Positions 38,634 through 48,975 of a DNA stretch of 64,000 bases are shown piece after piece (within the stretch, counting starts at the first letter, position 1; each line of letters opens with the position of its first letter). A program made the position numbers and the translations under genes. The stretch comes from Paramoeba atlantica (lineage: Eukaryota; Discosea). The notes under the pieces were generated by a model. That model made no database searches. It was not told the origin of the DNA and saw only the letters and a list, made by a program, of their open reading frames with translations. The stretch spans positions 434,001 to 498,000 of the forward strand of contig CDRNVI010000030.1 in assembly GCA_977017575.1 (NCBI GenBank), read 5' to 3'.

Positions 38634-39784
38634 GAGAAGCAGAAAGGCCGACGACGGGAGGATCGAACTTGGGGACGACCTCGGAGTTGTTCGTCGAGAA
38701 CGAGTTGCCCATAACGATCTTTCGGATCATCATCACGATGCAGTCGCTGTTGCACGCGTTCGACAGCAACACCCGCAGCGGCCCAGTAGAGATTACGGAG
38801 TTCCTCGATTATGAGTTCTGCCACAGCAAGGTTATGTTTCTCCATCCAACCCTCCGTCAGGCGAGCAGCGTAGATCCATTCGATAAGGATCTTGAATAAA
38901 CGGTCCCGCTGCGGTGGCGGGTTGAATCGAACCCCTAGCTGCGGCGCCTCCCGCAGCTCACGGATGAGGTCTCGGGGCTTGAACAAATCCTCCGTGTCGA
39001 TCCACGGTTGCCACGTAACCGGGTCGTAGGGGGAGAAGCTTTTGGGGTCTGTAATACGTACTCGTTCAAAGGACGGGATTAAAGATTCCACCGGCTGCCC
39101 TCCAGGCATCTTTGCCCGAACACGGACGACCGTCAAATCGTGATACGTAATGTCGGGATGGGGAAAGCGGTATGCCGTATTGACATCACCATCCCACTCA
39201 ACGACCAATTCTAAGGACACTGGGTCATTTGGGTGCTTCATGTAAACGTCGCCTATGACTGTCTGTCGAATGTCATCACCTGGTCGAGACCACACTGCCT
39301 CGACAGTGACCTGGTATTCTTTGCGAAGAAGATTAATTATCTTGGTTACAAATTCTTCCTTAGCAGTCTGAGTCAATATTCCACGCGCATTTTGGTTGGA
39401 TCGAATAGCACGGTCTACATGGTCGAGATTAAGGTCTTCATAACGCTGAGGGGAGCGGGAAGGCTCAACTTGGTCAGGGTTGAGCGTGCTCTGCCGCCGT
39501 GGGGGAATATCTCCCGAGTTCTGGGGGGCCGTTAGGGGGTCAGGGTAAGGGCTGGGGTAAGGAGAAGGGTGTACTGTGCGTCGGTTTCGGCCAGAATAGC
39601 GCAGCGAAGGAACCGCGAAAGAGTCTACTGGCGAAGCTGGATCAGGACGAGGTGGTCGCCCAGCTGGACAAGACAAGGAACGGCGTTTGTCGGGGTCCAA
39701 AGGGGAGAGAGGACGTGTTCGCTTAGGGCTGCGGTCTCGCTCATGTCCTGGGTTCGCCGGCACGCGAAGTCGCTGGGAACGCAT
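38480..39784 (-). CDS. DIRS-A gag-like ORF (fossil part)
   Basis: 434 residues: a basic Arg/Pro-rich start, a central globular part, and a single zinc knuckle CFSCHQPGHIRADC near the end, typical of nucleic-acid-binding gag-like proteins. The segment around VEAVWSRPGDDIRQTVIGDV recalls the SH3/Tudor-like domain of the LINE proteins here; that likeness is weak. Confidence 0.65.
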   Translation of the reverse strand: MRSQRLRVPANPGHERDRSPKRTRPLSPLDPDKRRSLSCPAGRPPRPDPASPVDSFAVPSLRYSGRNRRTVHPSPYPSPYPDPLTAPQNSGDIPPRRQSTLNPDQVEPSRSPQRYEDLNLDHVDRAIRSNQNARGILTQTAKEEFVTKIINLLRKEYQVTVEAVWSRPGDDIRQTVIGDVYMKHPNDPVSLELVVEWDGDVNTAYRFPHPDITYHDLTVVRVRAKMPGGQPVESLIPSFERVRITDPKSFSPYDPVTWQPWIDTEDLFKPRDLIRELREAPQLGVRFNPPPQRDRLFKILIEWIYAARLTEGWMEKHNLAVAELIIEELRNLYWAAAGVAVERVQQRLHRDDDPKDRYGQLVLDEQLRGRPQVRSSRRRPFCFSCHQPGHIRADCPQMAQAQHQFRPSHPTNQDFRGGVAGGAVRYAGATRGSH

Positions 39785-40000
39785 GGTACAAAAAAACGCG
39801 TAAAGGAAAAAGATTCTACAAGTAAGTAATCAGCAAATATGTAAATTTTCAGAATACATATTGTAGCTTTTATACATGATTCAATTACAACCCCCTTTCG
39901 GGGAAAAGAACAATGAAAATTATAACCACCTTCCGGGGCATTTGACCCGATATTAGCCCCTCGGTTAAATTTCCATGCGTAGACTTCTAAAAAACGCACA

Positions 40001-40756
40001 ATGAATGACCTCCCCCCACTATCTGACTCTCGCATTGGACGGTTTGTGGCCGAGAGTCAGGTTGGCGACACTATCGCGGTTTTATGGTCCTCAGACAAAG
40101 TGCCACGTGGAGAAATGTGGAAGGGAGTGGTGAAGAAGATTGGCGAAGAGAAAACAACTATGTTGGTGGACTATGCGAAATTTGGCGAGCTTACGTTTCC
40201 TCCGACGAATGCTCGATTACATGGGGTGGAGAAACTCGCCACTGACCCTTACTCCGCTGCGATGGAGCGTGTTGAAGGCCGAGAGACTGGAACGTTCGAA
40301 CCGCTTGAATTATCTACGTACGCGATGTTCATCGAGGCACCCTCGGAGACGCGAGATCGTAGTTTTGTGGAATTGGACGCTCATTTGCGTCGCTACTTTG
40401 GTATTGGAGCTGCCGAACGCAATGCCCCACGCTATCACCAAGACGAGCATCGGAAGAACGATTTGTTGCTAGCATTTTTGGCTTGGGTGCGAAACTCAAT
40501 GAAAATGGGACTTGTATGGAAATCAGACGGGAACATGGCGGTCGGGGACAACATATTGGCGGCGTTGGTTGCTTACAAAGTTCGCGTTCAACATGGGGAC
40601 TGCCGCGTCTTCGCACAGGCTCTTGAAGAAGCAAAAACGACCGGGGGACTGCGGGGAAAAATTCTACCTGCAATGATCAAAGCCATGGATACAAAAAACG
40701 ACCGAACAGGGCGAAACGCGGGCCCGATGACAAAACCGCAAGGGAAAAAATTCTGA
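40001..40756 (+). CDS. DIRS-B gag-like ORF (fossil part)
   Basis: 251 residues. The first 80 (GDTIAVLWSS...WKGVVKKIG...ELTFPPTNARLHGV) look like a small beta-barrel of the SH3/Tudor type. The rest is helical and unrecognised. Its position before the recombinase fits the gag-like ORF1 of VIPER-type elements. Confidence 0.55.
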   Translation: MNDLPPLSDSRIGRFVAESQVGDTIAVLWSSDKVPRGEMWKGVVKKIGEEKTTMLVDYAKFGELTFPPTNARLHGVEKLATDPYSAAMERVEGRETGTFEPLELSTYAMFIEAPSETRDRSFVELDAHLRRYFGIGAAERNAPRYHQDEHRKNDLLLAFLAWVRNSMKMGLVWKSDGNMAVGDNILAALVAYKVRVQHGDCRVFAQALEEAKTTGGLRGKILPAMIKAMDTKNDRTGRNAGPMTKPQGKKF

Positions 40757-40852
40757 CTCGAAGAATTCAACAGAAATTTAGTCCAAGAAACAATAGATTA
40801 TATAAGGGGCAATATAATAGAACTATCAACATTAGGGGCAATAATCTTTACA

Positions 40853-42001
40853 GTGAAGAATATTCTGGAAATATATTTATTAAGGGGCATAAAAAATCAA
40901 TTTCAAGAAGAGGGAAACGAAACATACGGAAATCAAACGGAAACCACAACCGGCGCCGGCACTACCAGTCATGTCCGAAGTACTCAGTACAAGCAACCTT
41001 CCACGAGCAACAGGGCTGTTACAGGGATAGTAACAAGATCAAGAGCAAAGAACTTACTGGAGATCGAAGACCTCTTCCTCGACCGCGTGGAAGGCAACAG
41101 AGAAACAAGAGCCGCGATTCCTACAGTCGACGTTCAACAAATGATCGTTCTAGGCCAGGATCGTCTATTAGAAGAGAAATCCAACTCGCGCTGGAATCAC
41201 CTTTCCAGCGTGTACAAACAGTATACAGTTTGGAAGGAAAATCTCGGAAACGACGTTCCAAGCGAAGATTGGTGCATAATATGCTTCTTGGAGTCGAAAA
41301 TGAGACTAATCAATCCGCAAACTCAACGGGGTACCATCAGCATCCAAACCGCACATACGTATGCAAAGAGTCTGATACAAATCATATTCCGATCTGGGGG
41401 TCAATTGCAAAAGTCGACAGTAACAGCCTATATGCGATCCCTTCAGCGTCAAGGGGCTCAAATGCCGGAGCATCAGGCGCCCCCGGCTACACGCGAACAA
41501 GTATTGGAGGCGTGCGAATGGCTGCTTCCGGACGAAGCCGCGGGCCTGACCTTGGCGTGGAAGACATGCAGCAGAATAGACGATGTCAAACATCTGAGGA
41601 AATTAGATTTACAAGTGGTAGATCTCGAGCGGAGAATACTGGGAGTAACGTTTCCGACTCACAAAGGGGATCCCTTCAGAGTAGGGACTGCTATTCCAAT
41701 GACTTGCAACTTGACGGAGTGGAAAATCTTCATGGACCAATTGGACAAGCTGAAGCCAGAAGACAAGTTCACGACTTTATCGACGCTGAGAGCCAATGCC
41801 GTGCTGAAGCGGGTGAAAGTAGAGTTGTCGGCACATTCTGTAAAAAGAGGGGCTCTAGTATCACTCCTCAGAGAGGGAGTTCCACTGTCGGTAATACAGC
41901 TGTTGGCCAAGCACAAAGATCTGGAGACATTGTGGATATATCTCCCTCGACTGGAAGTGGCCTTGTCCCTAGGGCTACAGGACGCGACAAAATTACTGTG
42001 A
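40853..42001 (+). CDS. DIRS-B tyrosine recombinase ORF (fossil part)
   Basis: 382 residues; the C-terminal catalytic part is recognisable (LTLAWKTCSRIDDVKHL, then AHSVKRGALVSLL and LLAKHKDLETLWIYL). It overlaps the start of the RT/RNase H ORF. The listed start may be non-ATG. Confidence 0.75.
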   Translation: MKNILEIYLLRGIKNQFQEEGNETYGNQTETTTGAGTTSHVRSTQYKQPSTSNRAVTGIVTRSRAKNLLEIEDLFLDRVEGNRETRAAIPTVDVQQMIVLGQDRLLEEKSNSRWNHLSSVYKQYTVWKENLGNDVPSEDWCIICFLESKMRLINPQTQRGTISIQTAHTYAKSLIQIIFRSGGQLQKSTVTAYMRSLQRQGAQMPEHQAPPATREQVLEACEWLLPDEAAGLTLAWKTCSRIDDVKHLRKLDLQVVDLERRILGVTFPTHKGDPFRVGTAIPMTCNLTEWKIFMDQLDKLKPEDKFTTLSTLRANAVLKRVKVELSAHSVKRGALVSLLREGVPLSVIQLLAKHKDLETLWIYLPRLEVALSLGLQDATKLL

Positions 42002-43755
42002 ACCCAGAAAACACCAAAGGACATGACAAGAAAACTAAATCAGCGGTTTACATACTAAAACGTCAATTACAAGGTAGGTTCCCCTTGCACATCGGTAAGA
42101 TCACGCTAGACAGCGATAACATTATAGGCGAACCGAATCCCGAACCTATCTACGTGCATAATTCAACGGACATTGCTAACATTGCAACGAAGAAAATTGA
42201 AGACACAAACAATCAGTCTATGTCTCGCGGGCAGCTCACCCGACCACCGAGCGTGCGAGCGTACAAAAATCAGGGAATAATAGCTCCTATCACAACCACA
42301 AGACTGTCATATTCTATACTGAACAATATGAATGACGATGGCAGCCTAAACTTTTTACATCTACTACAGAACGTCAACGCCTTTCACGCGCACATGCTGC
42401 GTGCACCTAAAGGCAATCGACCAGTGTCTCGATTTATGAGACATCATTTACCAGACTTATTACGCATGGGGGTTGTAGAGAAGACCGAAGGACCGATAGT
42501 AGTACATCGTACCTTTACAGTTCCGAAGAAAGACTCCACACTTCGTCTAATCTGCGATTGTAGGAAACTCAACCGAGTTTTCGAATGCCCCCCCGCAATG
42601 CACCTACCATCCATACATAACGTGATTGAAAATCTGCTAGATTCGGAATGGATGGCTCACGCGGACGCACGGAGTTACTTTTACCAATTCTCCCTCGCTC
42701 CCGAGATCCGATCCTACTTTGGAGCGGTTTTAGGTCACGCTAGAGGAGAAACATGCAGTATTCAATTTTCTTCCATGCCCATGGGATGGTCATGGGCCCC
42801 GGCTATTGCACGGCGAGTTTCAAATCGCATTGTCCGGGACATTGGATTGGCCTGGGTAGACAATTTTCTTTTGTTCGGAAAATCCAAGTCAGAAGTAGAA
42901 AACCATGCAAAAGAATTTCGCGCCCGAGTCCACGCAGTTCAACTAGAAGTAGATGATCTCACCATGAAGCCACTACAGCAAGCGTGCGTACTTGGTATTG
43001 AATTTGATCTAAAAAATAAGAAGTACCGCATGTCAGAAAAGTGGACTGAAAAGGCGTATTCAAGATACAATGACATAATCGGGAATGGGACGTGGACAGC
43101 TGTGGAACTGTATACGCTTTCTGGTTTACTAATGTGGAGGGCCACGGTTATGAAAATCCCACTATGCACTTTTGCACACCTTCTTCAAACACTAGGAAAA
43201 GTTGCCAGAAAAGTGCACGACGAAAAGTCTTGGGAGATCTCCTTCTCTCCGACCGACCACCTGTTAGGCGAACTGACTGATGCATTTTCCGCACTCAAGC
43301 GAAATGTTTGGTTAAAAAAGATAGGTCATATACCCAAAGAAGAAAAGGTGGAAGTTTGGACTGATGCCAGTTCAATCGCATGGGCTATTCTGTTGTTCAA
43401 TCAAGGCATTCTCGAAACTGCAAAACAGGGCATGACAAAGCCCGGAGCCCATATATTCTACTCAGAGCTGAGTGCGGCTCTTGGTGGAATTATGGCAGCA
43501 GTCAGAAAAGGACATCGGGACATTCTATTGAACGTCGACAACGCGCCTGTGGCCATGGCCCTCCAGAGGCGGGCAAGCACTAACTTCACTGCCAATAGGT
43601 GGATGCAGTACATCCCATCAAACACTAACCTGGAAGTAAAGTGGGTACCTACCAACGCCCAAATAGCAGATCCCTTCACGAGAAAATCCAGCGCTGAAGA
43701 CTTGACACCACTGCCCTCCATCGGTACTTATATTGAGAGCCTACGGCGCCCGTAG
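41230..43755 (+). CDS. DIRS-B RT/RNase H ORF (fossil part)
   Basis: 841 residues. RT part in the middle (KKDSTLRLICDCRKLNRVF, WMAHADARSYFYQF, LAWVDNFLLFG). RNase H is near the end (KVEVWTDASSIAWAILLF). The first 300 residues overlap the recombinase frame and are unlikely to be an independent domain. Confidence 0.75.
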   Translation: MEGKSRKRRSKRRLVHNMLLGVENETNQSANSTGYHQHPNRTYVCKESDTNHIPIWGSIAKVDSNSLYAIPSASRGSNAGASGAPGYTRTSIGGVRMAASGRSRGPDLGVEDMQQNRRCQTSEEIRFTSGRSRAENTGSNVSDSQRGSLQSRDCYSNDLQLDGVENLHGPIGQAEARRQVHDFIDAESQCRAEAGESRVVGTFCKKRGSSITPQRGSSTVGNTAVGQAQRSGDIVDISPSTGSGLVPRATGRDKITVNPENTKGHDKKTKSAVYILKRQLQGRFPLHIGKITLDSDNIIGEPNPEPIYVHNSTDIANIATKKIEDTNNQSMSRGQLTRPPSVRAYKNQGIIAPITTTRLSYSILNNMNDDGSLNFLHLLQNVNAFHAHMLRAPKGNRPVSRFMRHHLPDLLRMGVVEKTEGPIVVHRTFTVPKKDSTLRLICDCRKLNRVFECPPAMHLPSIHNVIENLLDSEWMAHADARSYFYQFSLAPEIRSYFGAVLGHARGETCSIQFSSMPMGWSWAPAIARRVSNRIVRDIGLAWVDNFLLFGKSKSEVENHAKEFRARVHAVQLEVDDLTMKPLQQACVLGIEFDLKNKKYRMSEKWTEKAYSRYNDIIGNGTWTAVELYTLSGLLMWRATVMKIPLCTFAHLLQTLGKVARKVHDEKSWEISFSPTDHLLGELTDAFSALKRNVWLKKIGHIPKEEKVEVWTDASSIAWAILLFNQGILETAKQGMTKPGAHIFYSELSAALGGIMAAVRKGHRDILLNVDNAPVAMALQRRASTNFTANRWMQYIPSNTNLEVKWVPTNAQIADPFTRKSSAEDLTPLPSIGTYIESLRRP

Positions 43756-43934
43756 GGAATTCCGTATTTTCAAAGCAAACCATACTTAGCCCTCATCTAG
43801 TTTGCCCATTAGAAGAAAATAGAAGAACGTATAGCACATGGAATGAGTCTAATATTTAATGAGTTACACTTCTGTAAGAATTGAAGAGTTTAGTTTATCC
43901 TATTTTCTAAAACAGACGAAATTAAAATGTATGT

Positions 43935-46385
43935 CCCTATGTACGCTCCAAGAATCTTGATCGCTTTTTCTTCTGTCTTCACTCCGCACTGTTCCAGTTT
44001 TATAGGTATCTGTGCCCCAGATGCCCCCCCGAACCAAACACATTTGGATGAGGAAAGAACCAACTTTTTATCCTCGATCAATTCTTTGAAACGGAAAAAT
44101 GCTGATTCGAGTTGGGCTTTATTGGAAGAGCACAGATTCACATCGTCAATGTACGCGAAAATTTTGACTTCCGGGAATTCCATTGACATTGTCTCCAAGA
44201 TTTGTTGCATAAGAGTACAGAAGTAAAGGGTAGCCAACGGTGAGCCCTGTCGCACTCCAGCTGTGCTCGGTACTACTCCCGCAAGCTGCCCATCTGTTCC
44301 GTAATACAACAGTTCAGATTCCCTGGAGTACTCAGCATGAAAGAGGCGTTGGAAAGGTCTCATCGCTGAAAAGGCAAACACGGCTTTTGCGATGTCAATT
44401 CTGGATGGGGTGTTAAAGGCGTTCTTGAGATCGAGCGAAAGAATGCACTGTCCTTTTTCGTACTTGTTATGCAGTGTGTGCACAATCTTTTCGCACCCAG
44501 CACGGGAGAGTACCCCATGCTGTATGGGTTCAAATAATGGCGCTAGCGTGTTTTCATACCGCTGTAGGAGAGTTATTCCTGCAAGCTTTGTGATCACTTC
44601 ACCCATTGCTACCGGTCTGACTTCTGTTTCTGATTTGCTAATTGCGACGAGGCGTGATCGATTTAGTCGATTCATAACTCCATCATTCAAGAAACCGTTG
44701 ACAAGGTCTTCCACCATGATGACAAGACTGTTGCAGCAGATTTCGTCATCTAGTAGCAATCGTACTACTATGTCTGTGGTACCAGTCGGGCCTGGGTTAG
44801 CTCCTCTCGCCAATCGTCGTCCGGCGCTTCTAAGCTCTTCGGCATTTATCCCTGCAATGACAGGGGCATCAGTTGGCAGTGGGAAAGCGCAAGGATGCTG
44901 GGGATGTAAAGCTAAAAGTTTTTCTAGTGTCTCTTTGTCAGTCAATTTGCTCCGCTTAAAGCTTTGGCCCATTATCTTGGCGGCCCTCGTCACGCTTCCC
45001 TCAAGGGCTAATCGAGTGGCTCGTTTTATAGCACGTAAGTCGCCAGCTAACTGTTCGTCTTCTATTGCCTCATGTCCGGTAATTATAGGTTTGCGGCGCC
45101 GTTTTCTGACGTAGCTCTTTCGCGCCTCAGCCAAAGAGAATTTCATAGCCGACAATGCACGATGCCAGATTCTGTTTCTTTCAAGATAATCGCTTTGTTG
45201 ATACATTCTGATTATTTCACGATACACTGCAACCACCCTCGGCGCAAATTCTGCCGATATGGTTCGGCAGGTCGGAATGGGAAGATGGTCGGTGTCTTGC
45301 TCTGTCCATTGATTGCGTGAATTTTCATTCGATGCGAGGCTTGCCTCTTGATGGGGCTCGTTTGGATATCCGATTGGACTTTCGGAAGTGTTGCGGTCTT
45401 GCGATATCTTCCATCGTATCATGTAGACTCTAACATTTGCTTGTGGCGGTAAGAAACCTTGAAACGTGTGTCCCTGCTTGTGTCCAGCAATGCCAATGTA
45501 CTGCAGCGTGCTTTTCTTGCATCCTCCACGGGATCGTACTCCAATGACTGTGCCTTCGGATACATTTAGCGAAGTTTGGTTCTGAAAGCTCCAGGCAACC
45601 ATGCAGATATTTCCCGTCTTGGCTGATTTCATCGTTCCTAGAATAGCATCAAATGTTTGCGGAAAATGCAGTTGTGGATTGATAGTTTCCAGCATTTCTG
45701 TTACGACTTGATTGGTGTTATCCTGTTCTGATGTTGTCTGGTGTTGTGTTCTTTTGCCGGAGGGAGGTGATTCACAGTCATGAAAGGCCGCCGGGTTGTC
45801 TGAACAGTCTCCATCGTTTGTAGGGTTAAGTTCATCGATAGTTGGTGGAATAAAAGGAGGAGGATGCATGTTTTCGGAGGCCGATTGTGTAACAGCAGAG
45901 GGGCGTACGTTTTCTTGGATGGCATGCGCTTCGACCTGTTGGTTTCCTGCTTGAACCGTTGAAAGCTCATGTTGTGCTGTGCGAGTGTGGTGCGAAAGAG
46001 TCGACGGTATCGTTATTGTTTCTCCGTCTGTCATTTCAGCTGAGGATGGCGTGCGTGTGCTCATCGCAAGCGCTATACGTCGGTGGCATTCTCGCCTCTC
46101 TTCTCTGCGTCTGCGCCGATATTCAACTGGGCATTCAGTCATAATTTTTGCAGTTGGGTTCAGAGGTCGGGCTATAAGTTCATCGAGTGTCTCCTCGTGC
46201 TCCTCAGTTTGGTTCGCAGGCGTTTTCGAAATTACCTTTCGCGCTTGTTCTGCGTATGTTTGATTTTGTTTGATATTAGGAGATAATTGAGTGTCCGCCA
46301 TTTGATTGATTAATGCTTGAGCCTGATTTTGGGTTGGCTCTGGCATCTTTCCACTCCGCCTTTTGATTAGAATTGTGTCGCTCAA
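43935..46385 (-). CDS. LINE-5 N-terminal domain and RT
   Basis: About 815 residues to the DIRS junction. SH3/Tudor-like domain GNICMVAWSFQNQTSLNVSE, FQGFLPPQANVRVYMIRW near residue 260-340. RT: LARGANPGPTGTTDIVV, EVRPVAMGEVITK, LSLDLKNAFNTPSR, GVRQGSPLATLYFCTLMQ, catalytic YIDD in IFAYIDDVNLCS, and KILGAYIG at the junction. The track start is a non-ATG codon; the frame stays open upstream toward 46440, so the true start is unclear. No SL relic found here. Confidence 0.88.
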
Positions 46386-46572
46386 ACAGGGTTTCTCATA
46401 AATCTCATGAACTGTGTCTCGAGGTGACGGTGGCCCGTCTTAACAAAAACAAAGGTCTTAACAAAAGCCCGTGGAGCGCATATATTATATACGCGCCGAT
46501 TACTATCAAATGTTCACATTCTAATAAACTAATATCCCTTTCTTTTCTTAAGAAGTATTTGAGATGACAAGC
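46386..46572 (-). other. LINE-5 5' region and LINE-8 3' end
   Basis: Short AT-rich DNA between the two LINEs. Two GGTCTTAACAAAA units near 46445 resemble the minisatellite at 337. No gene. Confidence 0.4.
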
Positions 46573-48015
46573 TTAAAAACTTGTCTCAGTGTATTGGTCG
46601 TGAGCTAGAAACTGGCGGAGTTGAGCGTGGAGGATACTTCCTGCCTGTTCCTGGTGGAGTAGCGTAAATGTTTCCATTACGCTGTGTCTCTCTAGCCCGC
46701 AACGGTCCGCAATAGCCCACAGGAGATTTCGAGTGGCGTTGTGCATGGAACCGCAGGACAGAACAGGGATACATTCAAAGCATTCCTTGTTTATCATGCC
46801 ACTGTCAACATAGCGTACACGCTTGCGCTTTATCGCTTCGTTCATGAGGAATGTCGTATTGTGTTTGATATTCGAGGGAGCCAGTTCGTGAACTACTGTG
46901 AGGTCGTAGTATTTCTCTCCTGAAGCCCATTGAATTGCGAGGTCGGGGCCCGTGCGACGCAGAGTACTTCCAACACATGTCCTGGCATGTTCCGTTTTGT
47001 TTTCAGGGTGGATCGTGGCTGCGCACGCAGAGCACTCATAGTAACTGAACTGACGAGGTTCACGTTCACACGGCAAGCCAGCTCGGAGGCATAGCTCGTA
47101 AAGGTAGCGAACAAGGGCATGATGCTTCGTAGTTACATTGTGTCCTGCACATTTGACGCATCCAGGTATGTGGGTTAGCGCTTCCGAGGAGCTTAGCAGC
47201 TTTTTGCATCCCGGGCATAGCAACGAGTTTGGCAGTTGTGGGTGGCTTATTTTTAGTCGTGACATGATGTTTAGCGTGTAGATGTGCGAAGGAATGATTT
47301 TGCGATTCCCGATAAGCCATTCATAGCTCCCTTTCTTGCTGCAAGCTTTAATCGTCGGAGCCCACTCCTTGTTTTTGAGAAGATTTGTCTGGATTTCTGT
47401 GGCTCTTTTGGTCTCCGTCACCACCTCGTCCTCAGGTGTCTTATGTGATTCCTCCAACGTCCCTGCAGGTGCTGGCGGTTCCATGCGCTGTGCCATCCGA
47501 GCTGAAAAGGATTTTTGATGCTCAAAAACGGCATGTCGCGATGAAGTGTACGCAGCGTTCCGCAAGGGTTCTGTTGCTGGAATACCCAATCCACCTTTCT
47601 TTAAAGGTAGTCTTGCTATCATTTCTTGCTCTGGACTCAGAGGTCCCAACCACGATGTGACGACATTCTTGATCTCGTAGTCAAATTTTTGCGCTAGCTC
47701 AAGTGAGGCCTCTGGTTTATGTACCCGTACGTGATAACGGTGCCGAACGTTTACGCTGCGCGATAGCAAAAGCAGGGACGCGTTGTTGGCACCCATCTTT
47801 TTAAGACGTCTGAATATCGTATGGTGTTTTTCCAGCGTTCGGATTAATTCGGATCCTATGCGCTGTTCCTCCCCAACGAATGCACCCAGTACTTTAATGA
47901 CTTCGCTCTCTGTACGCACACCTTCTTCTTTGAGTGTTGATGGAATGGGGGCGTCGCTTTTCCCTTCAAACCAGATGCATTTTTCGTTATTGAGTTGAAT
48001 TCCTTTAGTGAGAAG
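46573..48015 (-). pseudogene. LINE-8: 3' half of a type B LINE
   Basis: Open frame from LLTKGIQLNNEKCIWFEGKS through VIKVLGAFVGEEQRIG, thumb, LPLKKGGLGIPATEPLRNAA, CCHC (CPGCKKL...H..GCVKC), NVTTKHHALVRYLYELC, second zinc CSACAATI...HARTC, nuclease RTGPDLAIQWASGEKYYDLT and the end LAHDQYTETSF. All nuclease residues are present. The 5' half, including the catalytic YxDD, is missing because LINE-9 begins at 48016. The 7.8-kb tandem duplication starts inside it at 47764. Confidence 0.88.
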
Positions 48016-48285
48016 TTTTTTTTTTACAAACCGTCACTTCGGTTATAGCGGGACATGCAACATATTGCAACATGAATCGTTTTGCCTTGGATTGGTTCTG
48101 GTCCTTTATAAAAAGTGTGTTCTTTATAAAAAGTGTGTTCTTTATAAAAAGTGTGTTCTTTATAAAATTTTGTTTAGTGTCACTGTCTGTGAACATTCAT
48201 CTCAGTTTCTTTTCATAGACTTTCAGTCGTCTAAACTTCAACTCTTATATCAATAGTCAACGCCTACCGAAAAACTCGCACGTGC

Positions 48286-48975
48286 CTAAAAAGCCGTATT
48301 GTCCACTTGAGTTGTGGCTATGTATTTGCGGAGTTGGGACATCACCACTGAACCGTTAAGTTCCTGTAGTCGAAGGGTGAAATCCTGTACTACGAAGTCC
48401 CGTTCGAGTCCACATGCATCAGCCAGGGTTGTGATAAGCGCTTTGGTGTTGCTGTGCATTGCACCGCCGGAGAGCATTGGTACACATTGGAATTGCTCAT
48501 TAGGAATAAGCTTAGACGCCACGTATTTGGAGACTTTGCGTTTTATGGCATCACGGAAAAGCTGAGCGGTGCTACGTCCAACATTTGATTGCGATAGCTC
48601 GTGGACGATGGTGAAATCGTAGTATACATCTCCGCTTGCCCAATGAATCACGATATCTGGGCCCGAATGATAAAAAGATCCGGATCCGCAGGTTCTTAGG
48701 TGATGGGATTTGCCGTCGCCATCCACGCTTGCTCCACATTTTGCGCAAGTATAGGTGGAGAACTGTCTGGGTTCCAGCTCACAGGGCAGACCTGATTTTA
48801 TGCATAATTCATAAATATTCCGAACCATCCTGTTGTGCTTTGCCGTTGCGTTATTGCCTGAACATTTGACGCACCCGGACACGTGCGTGAGCGCTGTACG
48901 GGGGGTAAGTAATGCATGGCACCCTGGACACTGTAAATTGGAGGGGAGGCTCGGATGTGCAATCCCAATGCGTGA
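48286..48975 (-). pseudogene. LINE-9 zinc and endonuclease region
   Basis: Reads IGIAHPSLPSNLQCPGCHAL, GCVKCSGNNATAKHNRMV, CAKCGASVDGDGKSHHLRTC, GSGSFYHSGPDIVIHWASGD, VYYDFTIVHELS and ends TTQVDNTAF. Zinc and nuclease motifs are kept. It is out of frame with the N-terminal ORF upstream, so it is not translated from that start. Confidence 0.85.

Larger units (their letters stand above)
34463..39990 (-). mobile_element. DIRS-A: YR retroelement nested in DIRS-B (fossil)
   Basis: Minus-strand element with split direct repeats: one half at 39787-39990 and the other joined in tandem at 34463-35600. Parts: gag-like 38480-39784, tyrosine recombinase 37355-38476, RT/RNase H 35721-38633 (the recombinase overlaps its 5' part in another frame). 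It looks whole. It interrupts the left end of DIRS-B, so it is the younger of the two. The extra terminal unit suggests recombination with another copy. Confidence 0.78.
34211..43934 (+). mobile_element. DIRS-B: YR retroelement with VIPER-like gene order (fossil)
   Basis: DIRS-order element inserted in LINE-5 without an evident target duplication. Parts: left terminal sequence 34211-34462, gag-like ORF 40001-40756, tyrosine recombinase 40853-42001, RT/RNase H 41230-43755, right terminal sequence about 43763-43934. CCGTATTTTCAAAGCA occurs in both terminal parts. It looks whole apart from the DIRS-A insertion in its left end. The order gag, recombinase, RT/RNase H matches trypanosomatid VIPER elements. 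Young. Confidence 0.75.
30090..46440 (-). mobile_element. LINE-5: type B LINE split by nested insertions
   Basis: A single LINE copy in three coding blocks: 43935-46385, 33475-34210 and 30510-31040. Its frame reads through every junction: GAYIG-NNATMKEKL across the DIRS insertion, and RYIHKM-CLNAGIP across the palindromic transposon. Removing the inserts leaves about 4.2 kb with one open frame of roughly 1240 residues. The 3' UTR (30090-30509) has a doubled 29-bp unit (30302-30360) and a CGCTTCTA/TAGAAGCG stem. The insertions are therefore young. Confidence 0.88.
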
